Both the position numbers and the translations under genes were made by a program. A stretch of 6,815 bases of DNA. Origin: Chryseobacterium gleum (GTDB lineage: Bacteria > Bacteroidota > Bacteroidia > Flavobacteriales_D > Crocinitomicaceae). The notes beneath the pieces are model-generated. The model was not told where the DNA came from and did no database searches. It saw only the letters and a program-made list of their open reading frames with translations. Below are positions 1 through 6,395 of the stretch, piece after piece. The stretch's first letter is position 1. Each line of letters begins with the position of its first letter. The stretch is taken from the NCBI GenBank assembly GCA_943326825.2, contig CALPUT020000134.1:1-6815 (forward strand), in the 5' to 3' direction.

Positions 1-891
1 ATTCTGAGATGTAATTTCACCTTTACCTGTTATAAGATTTAATATTGGATGATTAATACCTCTATGTCCATTAAACATTTTTCTAGTCGATAATCCTTGA
101 GATAAAGCTAATATTTGATGCCCTAAACATATACCAAAAACTGGTTTATTTTGTTCAACGATTTCTTTAACAATTGAAATAGAAGTTGGCATCGATGATG
201 GATCACCAGGTCCATTAGACAACATATAACCATCAGGATTAAATTGATTAATTTCTTCCAAAGCAGTATTCAATGGAAAAACTTTAACGTGACATCCTCT
301 TTCAACAAGACAACGAACAATGTTTTGTTTTACCCCAAAATCTAACAAAGCAACTTTATATAATGAATCCTCATTTTTAGATTCAAAAGGTTCTGATGTT
401 GCTACATGAGAAGATAATTCTAAACCATCCATTGATGGAACTAGAGCTAATTGTTTCTTTAAGTCTTCATGAGAAATATCTTCAGAAGAAATAATAGCAT
501 TCATAGCACCTTTACTTCTAATATGACGAACCAATGCTCTTGTATCGATGTCTGAAATACCGACTGTTTTATTATGAATTAGAACATCTTCAAGAGAACC
601 ATTTGCATTAGGTCTTGAATAAACTTCTGAAAACTTTTTAGTAACTAATCCTGAAATTTTAATGCTATTTGATTCAACATCTAAATCGTTTACACCATAA
701 TTACCAATATGAACAGTATTCATAATTAATATCTGACCAAAATATGAAGGATCAGTAAAAACTTCTTGGTAACCAGTCATACCAGTATTAAAAGCAATCT
801 CACCAGTTGTTGTTCCTATATAACCAATAGCCTTTCCTTCAAAAACAGTTCCATCTTGTAAAATAATTACAGCAGATTTTCTTTCCTCCAT
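1..891 (-). CDS. carA: Carbamoyl-phosphate synthase small (glutaminase) subunit, 3' end cut off by window
   Basis: CarA hydrolyses glutamine and passes ammonia to the large subunit CarB to make carbamoyl phosphate, the shared precursor of pyrimidines and arginine. The 297 residues in the window open with the CarA-specific N-terminal domain, including FNTGMTGYQE (34-43). A class I glutamine amidotransferase domain follows from about residue 178, with LSNGPGDP (224-231) and the nucleophile elbow GICLGHQ (253-259), Cys255 being the predicted catalytic cysteine. The reading frame is open through position 1 and ends in ITSQN, just before the conserved part carrying the catalytic His and Glu. Against a usual length near 370, roughly 70 residues are missing because of the window edge, not a mutation. 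ATG at 891 is chosen because the family's N-terminus begins there and no other in-frame ATG occurs before codon 38. It is separated from rplQ by a terminator, so it is probably transcribed on its own. Confidence 0.96.
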   Translation of the reverse strand, partial: MEERKSAVIILQDGTVFEGKAIGYIGTTTGEIAFNTGMTGYQEVFTDPSYFGQILIMNTVHIGNYGVNDLDVESNSIKISGLVTKKFSEVYSRPNANGSLEDVLIHNKTVGISDIDTRALVRHIRSKGAMNAIISSEDISHEDLKKQLALVPSMDGLELSSHVATSEPFESKNEDSLYKVALLDFGVKQNIVRCLVERGCHVKVFPLNTALEEINQFNPDGYMLSNGPGDPSSMPTSISIVKEIVEQNKPVFGICLGHQILALSQGLSTRKMFNGHRGINHPILNLITGKGEITSQN

Positions 892-906
892 TTTTATTTT
901 TTTTTG

Positions 907-937
907 CAAATTTAAGATTTCAATTTAATAATACAGA
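907..937 (-). promoter_or_regulatory. Candidate Bacteroidota-type promoter for carA
   Basis: Read on the minus strand, TAAATTTG at 914-907 matches the Bacteroidota -7 consensus TAnnTTTG exactly. A weaker -33-like TCTG (937-934, 3 of 4 matches to TTTG) lies 19 nt upstream of it. Transcription would start near position 903, leaving a leader of only about 10-15 nt before the carA ATG at 891. The position, just after the rplQ terminator, fits a promoter for the downstream gene. The consensus is short and the region A/T-rich, so a chance match is possible. Confidence 0.5.
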
Positions 938-948
938 AAATTGTTCAT

Positions 949-979
949 AAAAAAAGGGGAATGTTACCATTCCCCTTTT
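949..979 (-). terminator. Rho-independent terminator after rplQ
   Basis: A perfect 12-bp inverted repeat has arms at 979-968 and 963-952, joined by a 4-nt loop. On the minus strand the arms read AAAAGGGGAATG and CATTCCCCTTTT. The second arm runs into seven consecutive T (955-949), the U-tract of an intrinsic terminator in the minus direction. It begins 22 nt past the rplQ stop and so marks the end of the alpha operon. In the plus direction only four T follow the stem, and no plus-strand gene is present to terminate. Confidence 0.93.
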
Positions 980-1000
980 ATATTTAAAAATTAATTCAAA

Positions 1001-1528
1001 TTAATCTTCTGAAACTTCATCAGTTGAAGTTTCATCAGTAGATTCTTCTTCAGAAGAATCATTTGCTACTTCTTCAGTAGAATTTTCAGTAGTTACAACA
1101 TCATCAGCTTTTTTACCACCTCTTCTTGAACGACGAGTTGTTTTCTTAATTTGTTCATTAGAATAAACCTCGTTGTAATCAACTAATTCGATCAAACACA
1201 TTTCTGCATTATCACCTAATCTGTAACCTGTTCTGATAATTCTAGTGTAACCACCTGGTCTATTTGCAATTTTAGGAGCAATTTCTCTGAATAATTCAGT
1301 AACTACTTCTTTATTTTGCAAATGACTAAAAACAATTCTTCTTGAATGAGTAGAATCTGTTTTTGATTTTGTTAATAATGGCTCGATGTAAACTCTAAGA
1401 GCTTTAGCTTTTGCAACAGTTGTATTAATACGCTTATGCAATAACAAAGACGAAGCCATGTTAGATAGCATAGCTGCTCTATGTGAAGCAGTTCTACCTA
1501 AATGATTATTTTTTTTACCGTGTCTCAT
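1001..1528 (-). CDS. rplQ: 50S ribosomal protein L17
   Basis: L17 is a large-subunit protein of the bacterial ribosome. The first ~125 residues match the family throughout: MRHGKKNNHLGR at the start, then RAAMLSNMASSLLLHKRI (18-34), the TTVAKAKALR segment (36-45), and NRPGGYTRIIRTGYRLGDNAEM (89-110). The protein is 175 residues, against about 120-130 in many bacteria. The excess is a basic linker (132-140, R and K rich) followed by a 35-residue tail (141-175) with 15 Asp/Glu, many Ser/Thr and no Lys or Arg. Such tails are known in Bacteroidota L17; its role is unknown to me. The gene is last in the alpha operon, 20 nt after rpoA, and is followed by a terminator. ATG at 1528 is fixed by the conserved N-terminus; it has no Shine-Dalgarno sequence. 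Confidence 0.98.
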   Translation of the reverse strand: MRHGKKNNHLGRTASHRAAMLSNMASSLLLHKRINTTVAKAKALRVYIEPLLTKSKTDSTHSRRIVFSHLQNKEVVTELFREIAPKIANRPGGYTRIIRTGYRLGDNAEMCLIELVDYNEVYSNEQIKKTTRRSRRGGKKADDVVTTENSTEEVANDSSEEESTDETSTDEVSED

Positions 1529-1548
1529 TTCAATATTTTAATTCGGTT

Positions 1549-2541
1549 CTAATCTTTATCCAATTTGTATTTGGCAACATTCATTCCGAAAGTAAGCCCT
1601 TTATTATCAACTAAATCTTCCAACTCAGTTAATGACTTTTTACCAAAATTACGGAATTTTAACAGATCATTTTTATTGTATGATACTAAATCTCCTAATG
1701 TTTCTACATCAGCAGCTTTCAAACAATTTAAAGCACGTACAGATAAATCCATATCTACTAATTTTGTTTTCAACAACTGACGCATATGTAAAGAAGTTTC
1801 ATCAAACTCTTCAGAATCTGCTTTAATTTCACTATCTAAAGTAATTCTCTCATCTGAGAACAACATAAAATGATGAATTAAAATTTTAGCAGCTTCTTTT
1901 AAAGCTTCTTTAGGATGAATTGAACCATCTGTTACGATATCTAATACTAATTTTTCGTAATCTGTTTTTTGTTCAACACGGTAATTTTCAACCGCAAATT
2001 TCACATTTTTAATAGGTGTGAAAATTGAATCAACAAAAATAGTTCCGAAAGGAGCATTATTCAATTTATTTTCTTCTGCAGGAATATAACCACGACCTTT
2101 AATAATCGTTAATTCTAATTCTAATTTAACAGAAGATTCCATATTACAAATTACTAAATCAGAATTTAGAACTTGAAATGCAGATGTGAATTTACCAATA
2201 TCACCAGCTGTAAGTTTATTTTGACCAGAAATAGAAACAATTACTGTTTCATTATCTGTACCTTCAATTTGTTGTTTAAAACGAACTTGTTTTAAATTCA
2301 AAATTATTTCGGTAATATCTTCTACAACACCTTTAATAGTAGTGAATTCATGATCAGCTCCTTCAATACGAACAGAAGAGATTGCAAATCCTTCCAATGA
2401 AGAAAGCAAAATACGACGTAATGCATTACCTACTGTGATACCATAACCCGGTTCAAGAGGACGAAATTCAAATTGCCCTTGATGCTCATCGGATTGAATC
2501 ATGATAACCTTATCAGGTTTTTGGAAGTCAAGAATTGCCAT
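1549..2541 (-). CDS. rpoA: DNA-directed RNA polymerase alpha subunit
   Basis: The alpha subunit dimerises to seed assembly of RNA polymerase and contacts upstream promoter DNA and activators. At 330 residues it is full length. The N-terminal dimerisation and assembly domain spans about 1-235, with the conserved segment GNALRRILLSS (38-48) and the KGRGYIPAEEN region (148-158). An acidic linker (about 238-250) leads to the C-terminal domain (about 258-322), with SVRALNCLK (267-275) and FGKKSLTELEDL (299-310). By alignment to E. coli from memory, Arg269, Asn272, Gly300 and Lys302 correspond to the DNA-contacting Arg265, Asn268, Gly296 and Lys298. The gene sits between rpsD and rplQ, the usual alpha-operon position, starting 15 nt after the rpsD stop. 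It ends in TAG. The ATG at 2541 follows an A-rich stretch without a Shine-Dalgarno sequence. Confidence 0.99.
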   Translation of the reverse strand: MAILDFQKPDKVIMIQSDEHQGQFEFRPLEPGYGITVGNALRRILLSSLEGFAISSVRIEGADHEFTTIKGVVEDITEIILNLKQVRFKQQIEGTDNETVIVSISGQNKLTAGDIGKFTSAFQVLNSDLVICNMESSVKLELELTIIKGRGYIPAEENKLNNAPFGTIFVDSIFTPIKNVKFAVENYRVEQKTDYEKLVLDIVTDGSIHPKEALKEAAKILIHHFMLFSDERITLDSEIKADSEEFDETSLHMRQLLKTKLVDMDLSVRALNCLKAADVETLGDLVSYNKNDLLKFRNFGKKSLTELEDLVDNKGLTFGMNVAKYKLDKD

Positions 2542-2556
2542 GTTAATGCTTATTTA

Positions 2557-3165
2557 TTATTTAGAATATAATTCGACGATTAACTGTTCTTTGATATTTT
2601 CTGGAATCATCTCTCTAGATGGAACGCTAAGCATTCTACCAGTCATATCAGAAGTATTCCAATCTAACCAATCGTACTTCTTGTTATTAGAAGATAAAGA
2701 ATTTGAAATAACTTCTAACGATTTTGATTTCTCACGAACACCAATTACATCACCAATTTTCACATGGTAAGATGGGATATTTAAAACCTCACCATTAACA
2801 GTAATATGTCTATGAGAAACTAATTGTCTAGCACCACTTCTAGTAGGAGAAACTCCTAAACGGTAAATAGTATTATCTAAACGTGACTCACATAATTGTA
2901 ATAATAATTCACCAGTAATACCTTTCATTCTAGAAGCTTTCTCAAACATATTTGAGAATTGTTTTTCTAAAATACCGTATGTGTATTTAGCTTTTTGCTT
3001 TTCATTAAGCTGAATTCCATACTCAGAAGTTTTACCACCTCTACGTTTGTTAGGTCCATGTTGACCTGGACCATACGCTTTTTTGTCTAACGCTTTATCA
3101 GGACCGAAAATAGGGTCTTTGAAACGGCGCGCAATCTTTGATTTTGGACCTGTGTATCTTGCCAT
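2557..3165 (-). CDS. rpsD: 30S ribosomal protein S4
   Basis: S4 binds 16S rRNA early in small-subunit assembly and, in several bacteria, represses its own mRNA. The 202-residue product is full length. It starts MARYTGPKSKIARR, has the YGPGQHG motif (31-37) and EKQKAKYTYGILEKQF (55-70), then an S4 RNA-binding domain (about 94-157) including ESRLDNTIYRLG (93-104) and GARQLVSHRHITVNG (111-125), and ends with the family-typical LIVELYSK. The first 91 residues contain no cysteine, so this is the zinc-free form, unlike the Cys4 form seen in Bacillus or Thermus. It is preceded by a 70-nt gap, by far the longest inside this gene string, carrying a hairpin that may be an autoregulatory site. rpoA follows after 15 nt. 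Confidence 0.99.
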   Translation of the reverse strand: MARYTGPKSKIARRFKDPIFGPDKALDKKAYGPGQHGPNKRRGGKTSEYGIQLNEKQKAKYTYGILEKQFSNMFEKASRMKGITGELLLQLCESRLDNTIYRLGVSPTRSGARQLVSHRHITVNGEVLNIPSYHVKIGDVIGVREKSKSLEVISNSLSSNNKKYDWLDWNTSDMTGRMLSVPSREMIPENIKEQLIVELYSK

Positions 3166-3180
3166 TTTAATTTAAATTAT

Positions 3181-3230
3181 GAAAAGAGATTATGAATTAA
3201 GGCTTTCCTTCGATAATCTATGCTCTTTTC
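3181..3230 (-). promoter_or_regulatory. Nested hairpin in the rpsK-rpsD gap, candidate S4-binding mRNA leader
   Basis: In the transcript (minus strand) GAAAAGAG (3230-3223) pairs perfectly with CUCUUUUC (3188-3181). Inside, after a one-sided 5-nt bulge (CAUAG, 3222-3218), AUUAU (3217-3213) pairs with AUAAU (3193-3189). At the apex AAGG (3210-3207) pairs with CCUU (3202-3199) around a 4-nt loop. The structure fills most of the 70-nt gap (3166-3235), starts 5 nt after the rpsK stop and ends 15 nt before the rpsD ATG. No U-run follows, so it is not an intrinsic terminator. Its place before rpsD, and the lack of room for a leader before rpsM, suggest S4 feedback control, as in ribosomal leaders of other phyla. 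The fold is seen in sequence; the function is inferred. Confidence 0.5.
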
Positions 3231-3235
3231 TATTG

Positions 3236-3622
3236 TTATACTCTTCTTCTTTTTGGAGGACGACATCCATTATGAGGCATTGGCGTAACGTCAACGATCT
3301 CAGTAACTTCAATTCCTGAATTGTGAATTGAACGAATAGCTGATTCACGTCCACCACCTGGACCTTTAACAAACACCTTCACTTTACGTAATCCGAAGTC
3401 ATGAGCCTCTTTTGAACAATCTTCAGCAGCAACTTGCGCAGCATAAGGAGTGTTTTTCTTAGATCCTCTAAAACCCATTTTTCCAGCCGATGACCAAGAA
3501 ATAACTTGACCAGCGTTGTTAGTTAAAGAAATAATGATATTATTGAAGGTAGCATTAATATGCGCTTCACCAATAGCATCTACTTTAACATTCTTCTTCT
3601 TTTTTTGATTTGACTTTGCCAT
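3236..3622 (-). CDS. rpsK: 30S ribosomal protein S11
   Basis: S11 lies on the platform of the 30S subunit, near the mRNA exit path. The 128-residue product is full length and collinear with the family: a lysine-rich start (MAKSNQKKKKNVK), HINATFNNIIISLT (21-34), the SSAGKMGFRGSKKNTPYAAQ block (44-63), VKGPGGGRESAIRSI (85-99), and the C-terminal signature DVTPMPHNGCRPPKRRRV (111-128). The Asn-Gly pair at 118-119 corresponds to the place where E. coli S11 forms isoaspartate. The gene lies 9 nt after rpsM. Its start at 3622 has only a few purines upstream (GTAGAG), not a clear Shine-Dalgarno sequence. The 70-nt gap after its stop separates it from rpsD. Confidence 0.99.
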   Translation of the reverse strand: MAKSNQKKKKNVKVDAIGEAHINATFNNIIISLTNNAGQVISWSSAGKMGFRGSKKNTPYAAQVAAEDCSKEAHDFGLRKVKVFVKGPGGGRESAIRSIHNSGIEVTEIVDVTPMPHNGCRPPKRRRV

Positions 3623-3631
3623 CTCTACTTA

Positions 3632-4006
3632 TTATTTAGTCGCTTTTTTCTTGTTAGCAACTGTTTTTCTTTTACCTTTTCTTGTACGAGAGTTGTTTTT
3701 TGTTCTTTGTCCTCTTAATGGTAAACCAGCACGGTGACGAATACCTCTATTGCAACCAATGTCCATCAAACGTTTAATGTTTAATTGAACTTCAGAACGT
3801 AATTGTCCTTCAACTTTGATTTCGCCCATTGAAGTACGAATAGCTGCTAATTGATCGTCATTCCAATCTTGAACCTTAATATTTTCATCAATATTATTTG
3901 AACTCAAGATTTTCGCAGCTGTGCTGCGTCCGATTCCATAAATGTAAGTCAAACCGATTACACCTCTTTTGTTTTTTGGTAAATCTATACCTGCAATACG
4001 TGCCAT
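3632..4006 (-). CDS. rpsM: 30S ribosomal protein S13
   Basis: S13 sits at the head of the small subunit, contacting 16S rRNA and forming an intersubunit bridge. The 124-residue protein is full length. It begins MARIAGIDLPKNKRG, has the helix-two-turn-helix segment LTYIYGIGRSTAAKIL (19-34), and the basic signature GIRHRAGLPLRGQRTKNNSR (88-107). A very basic tail (RKGKRKTVANKKKATK, 109-124) would reach toward the tRNA sites. The gene starts only 11 nt after rpmJ, so there is no room here for the long S4-binding pseudoknot that precedes rpsM in E. coli. The ATG at 4006 is set by the conserved N-terminus. Confidence 0.99.
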   Translation of the reverse strand: MARIAGIDLPKNKRGVIGLTYIYGIGRSTAAKILSSNNIDENIKVQDWNDDQLAAIRTSMGEIKVEGQLRSEVQLNIKRLMDIGCNRGIRHRAGLPLRGQRTKNNSRTRKGKRKTVANKKKATK

Positions 4007-4017
4007 ACTTTTAAATT

Positions 4018-4134
4018 TTACCCTTGTCTTTGTTTAAGTTTAGGATTCTTTTTATTAATCACATAAACTCTTCCTTTTCTCTTAACGATTTTGCAGTCTG
4101 CAGATCGTTTTTTTACTGAAGCTCTTACTTTCAT
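4018..4134 (-). CDS. rpmJ: 50S ribosomal protein L36, zinc-free type
   Basis: L36 is the smallest common large-subunit protein and packs against 23S rRNA. The 38-residue frame (ATG 4134, TAA 4018) begins MKVRASVKKR and ends NPKLKQRQG, the family's start and finish. The zinc ribbon of the classic form uses Cys11, Cys14, Cys27 and His33. Here Ser, Cys, Asn and Leu occupy those positions, so only Cys14 remains and zinc binding is not expected. This cysteine-depleted type is known from other bacteria, including Bacteroidota. The gene sits 21 nt after infA and 11 nt before rpsM, the expected position at the head of the alpha operon group. Confidence 0.97.
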   Translation of the reverse strand: MKVRASVKKRSADCKIVKRKGRVYVINKKNPKLKQRQG

Positions 4135-4155
4135 TTTTATTTCTTTAAGAAATTC

Positions 4156-4374
4156 CTATTTATATCTGAAAGATATTCTACCTTTTGTTAAATCATAAGG
4201 AGACATCTCTACTTTTACACGGTCACCAGGAAGAATTTTAATATAAAACATTCTCATTTTTCCTGATATATGTGCTGTAACCATATGACCATTTTCTAAT
4301 TCAACTCTAAACATTGCATTAGATAAAGCCTCCGTAATCACACCGTCTTGTTCAATTGAAGTTTGCTTTGCCAT
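4156..4374 (-). CDS. infA: Translation initiation factor IF-1
   Basis: IF1 occupies the A-site region of the 30S subunit and assists IF2 and IF3 during initiation. The 72 residues form one OB-fold (S1-type) domain of exactly the usual length, with the near-invariant NAMFRVELENGHMVTAHISG (19-38), GKMRMFYIKILPGDRVKVE (38-56) and SPYDLTKGRISFRYK (58-72). It begins just 3 nt after the secY stop (TAA AAA ATG), which suggests translational coupling. No map (methionine aminopeptidase) or adk gene lies between secY and infA, unlike the layout in Bacteroides or Bacillus. The stop codon is TAG. Confidence 0.99.
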   Translation of the reverse strand: MAKQTSIEQDGVITEALSNAMFRVELENGHMVTAHISGKMRMFYIKILPGDRVKVEMSPYDLTKGRISFRYK

Positions 4375-4377
4375 TTT

Positions 4378-5727
4378 TTAAAAACCTGATAATTCATTAG
4401 CAGTTCTTCTACCTTTCACTTTTGAACCTTCCATTAATCCATCCATATGACGATTTAATAAATAAGATTCAATTTGTTGAAGAGTATCTAAAACAACACC
4501 AACCATAATTAATACTGATGTACCACCAAAGAACATTGCAAAAGCATTATTTACTCCGGCAATATGAGCAATAGCAGGCAGTATTGCAATAATAGCTAAA
4601 GACAAAGATCCTGGAAATGTTATTCTAGAAACTAATGTGTCAATATATTCTGCTGTTTCCTCACCTGGCCTAACACCTGGTACGAAACCACCACTTCTTT
4701 TAAGATCATCCGCAATTTTTCTTGGATTAATCATAATAGCAGTGTAGAAATATGTAAATACAATTATTAAAATTGCTAATAACAAATTATAACTTACACC
4801 ATAAACATCACTCAAAGCTCTTTGAATAAAACTAGCATCACCACCTTTACCAGAAAACAACATAACAGGAATAGTCATTATTGCTTGAGCAAAAATAATT
4901 GGCATTACACCACTAGCATTCACCTTAATTGGTAAATAACTTCTAGCTCCAGCATCATCAACAGCTCTTGCGCCAACTACTCTTTTAGCTGTATTTAAAG
5001 GGATTTTTCTAACACCCTGTACTATTAATATCGTGCCTAAAATAACTAACATAAATGCTACTATTTCAAGAACAATCATAATAAGATTATTAGACTTCAT
5101 ACCAATTTCAGCAATAAAAGCTTCTGGTAATCTGGCTAAAATACCAACAGTTATCAATAATGAAATACCATTACCAATACCTTTATCGGTAATTCTTTCA
5201 CCTAACCATACAGCAAACATAGAACCTGCAACTAAAGCTAAAATTGTCAATGTCCACCAAAAAGTTGGCGACATTGGAAAACTAGTAAAATCTGGCATTG
5301 CTCCTTTATTTTGCACATATAATGTTAAATAACTCGGTGCCTGTAAAGCACAAATTATAATCGTTAAAATACGCGTATAATTGTTGATTCGTTTTCGTCC
5401 AGATTCACCTTCATTTTGCATTTTCTGAACAGCTGGAACAGCCATTCCTAATAATTGCATAATAATAGATGCACTAATATAAGGCATTATCCCTAAAGCC
5501 ATAATTGAAGCATTAGAAAAACCTCCCCCTGAAAAAAGAGAAAGTAAAGTTTCTAATGTGTTTTCACCACTAGCCTGAGCTTTTTCAAGTGCTACATAAT
5601 TAACACCTGGTAATATGATGAAAGATCCTATCCTATAAATTAAAATTAGAGAAAGAGTCAATAAGATCCTCTTTCTCAATTCTTCAACTTTCCAGATATT
5701 TTTAATGTTCTGTATAAAACGTTTCAT
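4378..5727 (-). CDS. secY: Protein translocase channel subunit SecY
   Basis: SecY forms, with SecE and SecG, the inner-membrane channel through which SecA pushes exported proteins and through which membrane proteins are inserted. The 449-residue product shows ten hydrophobic segments at about 20-40, 73-97, 115-137, 157-176, 184-206, 214-237, 268-292, 311-334, 370-390 and 395-418. The loop at about 60-72 (SLFSGGGFSNAS) is the plug region. The signature GERITDKGIGNGISLLI (176-192) follows segment 4. The cytoplasmic loop with NPRKIADDLKRSGGFVPG (334-351) and VRPGEETAEYI (352-362), and the C-terminal tail ending ANELSGF, contact SecA and the ribosome. The gene starts 26 nt after rplO and ends 3 nt before infA. 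Confidence 0.99.
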   Translation of the reverse strand: MKRFIQNIKNIWKVEELRKRILLTLSLILIYRIGSFIILPGVNYVALEKAQASGENTLETLLSLFSGGGFSNASIMALGIMPYISASIIMQLLGMAVPAVQKMQNEGESGRKRINNYTRILTIIICALQAPSYLTLYVQNKGAMPDFTSFPMSPTFWWTLTILALVAGSMFAVWLGERITDKGIGNGISLLITVGILARLPEAFIAEIGMKSNNLIMIVLEIVAFMLVILGTILIVQGVRKIPLNTAKRVVGARAVDDAGARSYLPIKVNASGVMPIIFAQAIMTIPVMLFSGKGGDASFIQRALSDVYGVSYNLLLAILIIVFTYFYTAIMINPRKIADDLKRSGGFVPGVRPGEETAEYIDTLVSRITFPGSLSLAIIAILPAIAHIAGVNNAFAMFFGGTSVLIMVGVVLDTLQQIESYLLNRHMDGLMEGSKVKGRRTANELSGF

Positions 5728-5753
5728 TATTTAAAAAATGTTGGCGAAGTTAA

Positions 5754-6200
5754 TTAAATTTCTGAACAATTACCACCTTTTTCTTCAATAACTGTTTTTG
5801 CAGTAGAAGAAAACTTGTGAGCAGTAATGTTTATTTTAGATTTTAATTCACCACGTCCTAATATTTTCACTAATTCATTTCTAGAAACCAAACCATTTTC
5901 ACGTAAAACTTCAGGATTAATATCTGAAATATTTTTACGCTCAATTAATGATTGAATGATATCTAAATTGATAGCTTTATACTCAACACGATTAATATTT
6001 TTAAAACCAAATTTAGGAACACGTCTTTGTAATGGCATTTGACCACCTTCGAAACCTACCTTAGTTTTATAACCTGATCTTGATTTTGCTCCTTTGTGTC
6101 CTCTTGTAGAAGTACCACCATGACCAGAACCCTGTCCACGTGCGATTCTTTTACCTTTCTTAACAGAACCTTTTGCAGGAGTTAAATTTTGTAAATTCAT
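5754..6200 (-). CDS. rplO: 50S ribosomal protein L15
   Basis: L15 is a late-assembling large-subunit protein whose extended N-terminus threads through 23S rRNA. At 148 residues it is full length. The N-terminal half has the typical glycine- and arginine-rich sequence: MNLQNLTPAKGS, KRIARGQGSGHGGTSTRGHKG (17-37), and GFEGGQMPLQRRVPKFGF (49-66). The globular C-terminal half includes the family signature around VKILGRGELKSKINITAHKF (111-130). It lies 18 nt after rpmD and 26 nt before secY. The chosen ATG at 6200 gives the expected N-terminus and follows the stretch TTAGCA with no Shine-Dalgarno sequence. Confidence 0.99.
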   Translation of the reverse strand: MNLQNLTPAKGSVKKGKRIARGQGSGHGGTSTRGHKGAKSRSGYKTKVGFEGGQMPLQRRVPKFGFKNINRVEYKAINLDIIQSLIERKNISDINPEVLRENGLVSRNELVKILGRGELKSKINITAHKFSSTAKTVIEEKGGNCSEI

Positions 6201-6218
6201 TGCTAATTATTTTAAGTA

Positions 6219-6395
6219 TTACTCAACAACTTTGATAAGATGTTGCACTTTTTTTATCATACCAAGGATTTGTGGATTCACTTGTTTTTCAACAGTTTGA
6301 TTCAACTTTCTAAATCCTAACGCTTTTAACGTTGCTTTTTGATCTGCAGGACGTCTAATAGCACTTTTTACCATTTTTATTTTTATAGTTTCCAT
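6219..6395 (-). CDS. rpmD: 50S ribosomal protein L30
   Basis: L30 is a small large-subunit protein. The frame from ATG 6395 to TAA 6219 encodes 58 residues, the normal bacterial length. It begins METIKIKMVKSAIRRPADQK, followed by the core ATLKALGFRKLNQTVE (21-36) and NPQILGMIKKVQHLIKV (40-56), which matches the L30 pattern LxALGLRKxxxxV..NPxxxGMIxKVxHLV. It sits between rpsE and rplO, where L30 is expected, with gaps of 12 and 18 nt. A second ATG at codon 8 would cut off the first beta strand, so the upstream ATG is preferred. Confidence 0.96.
   Translation of the reverse strand: METIKIKMVKSAIRRPADQKATLKALGFRKLNQTVEKQVNPQILGMIKKVQHLIKVVE

Noticed and set aside
883..889. GGAGGAA overlapping the carA start codon, resembling a Shine-Dalgarno site
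   Set aside because: It begins at the G of the ATG, and no in-frame start lies at a suitable distance downstream; the next in-frame ATG is codon 38, inside a conserved motif.
1565..1826. Two overlapping plus-strand open frames opposite the rpoA C-terminal domain
   Set aside because: Both are antisense shadows of rpoA with no supporting features.
2501..2770. Plus-strand open frame of 89 codons opposite the rpoA start and rpsD end
   Set aside because: Antisense to two well-conserved genes, with no recognisable domain or upstream signals.
3190..3372. Minus-strand open frame of 60 codons across the end of rpsK and the rpsK-rpsD gap
   Set aside because: It overlaps the conserved C-terminus of S11 in another frame, shows no family resemblance and is explained as a shadow of rpsK.
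3600..3606. A7 run early in rpsK (and similar runs in rpmJ, rpmD and rplQ) as possible frameshift sites
   Set aside because: Each gene is intact in a single frame and lysine-rich coding explains the runs; no stimulatory structure or frame change is seen.
4138..4152. Inverted repeat ATTTCTT/AAGAAAT in the infA-rpmJ gap
   Set aside because: The arms are separated by one base, so a hairpin would have at most about five A/T-rich pairs; there is no U-tract. Likely chance in A/T-rich DNA.
5033..5332. Plus-strand open frame of 99 codons opposite secY
   Set aside because: It lies wholly antisense to the conserved secY frame; its composition mirrors the reverse complement of membrane-segment codons.
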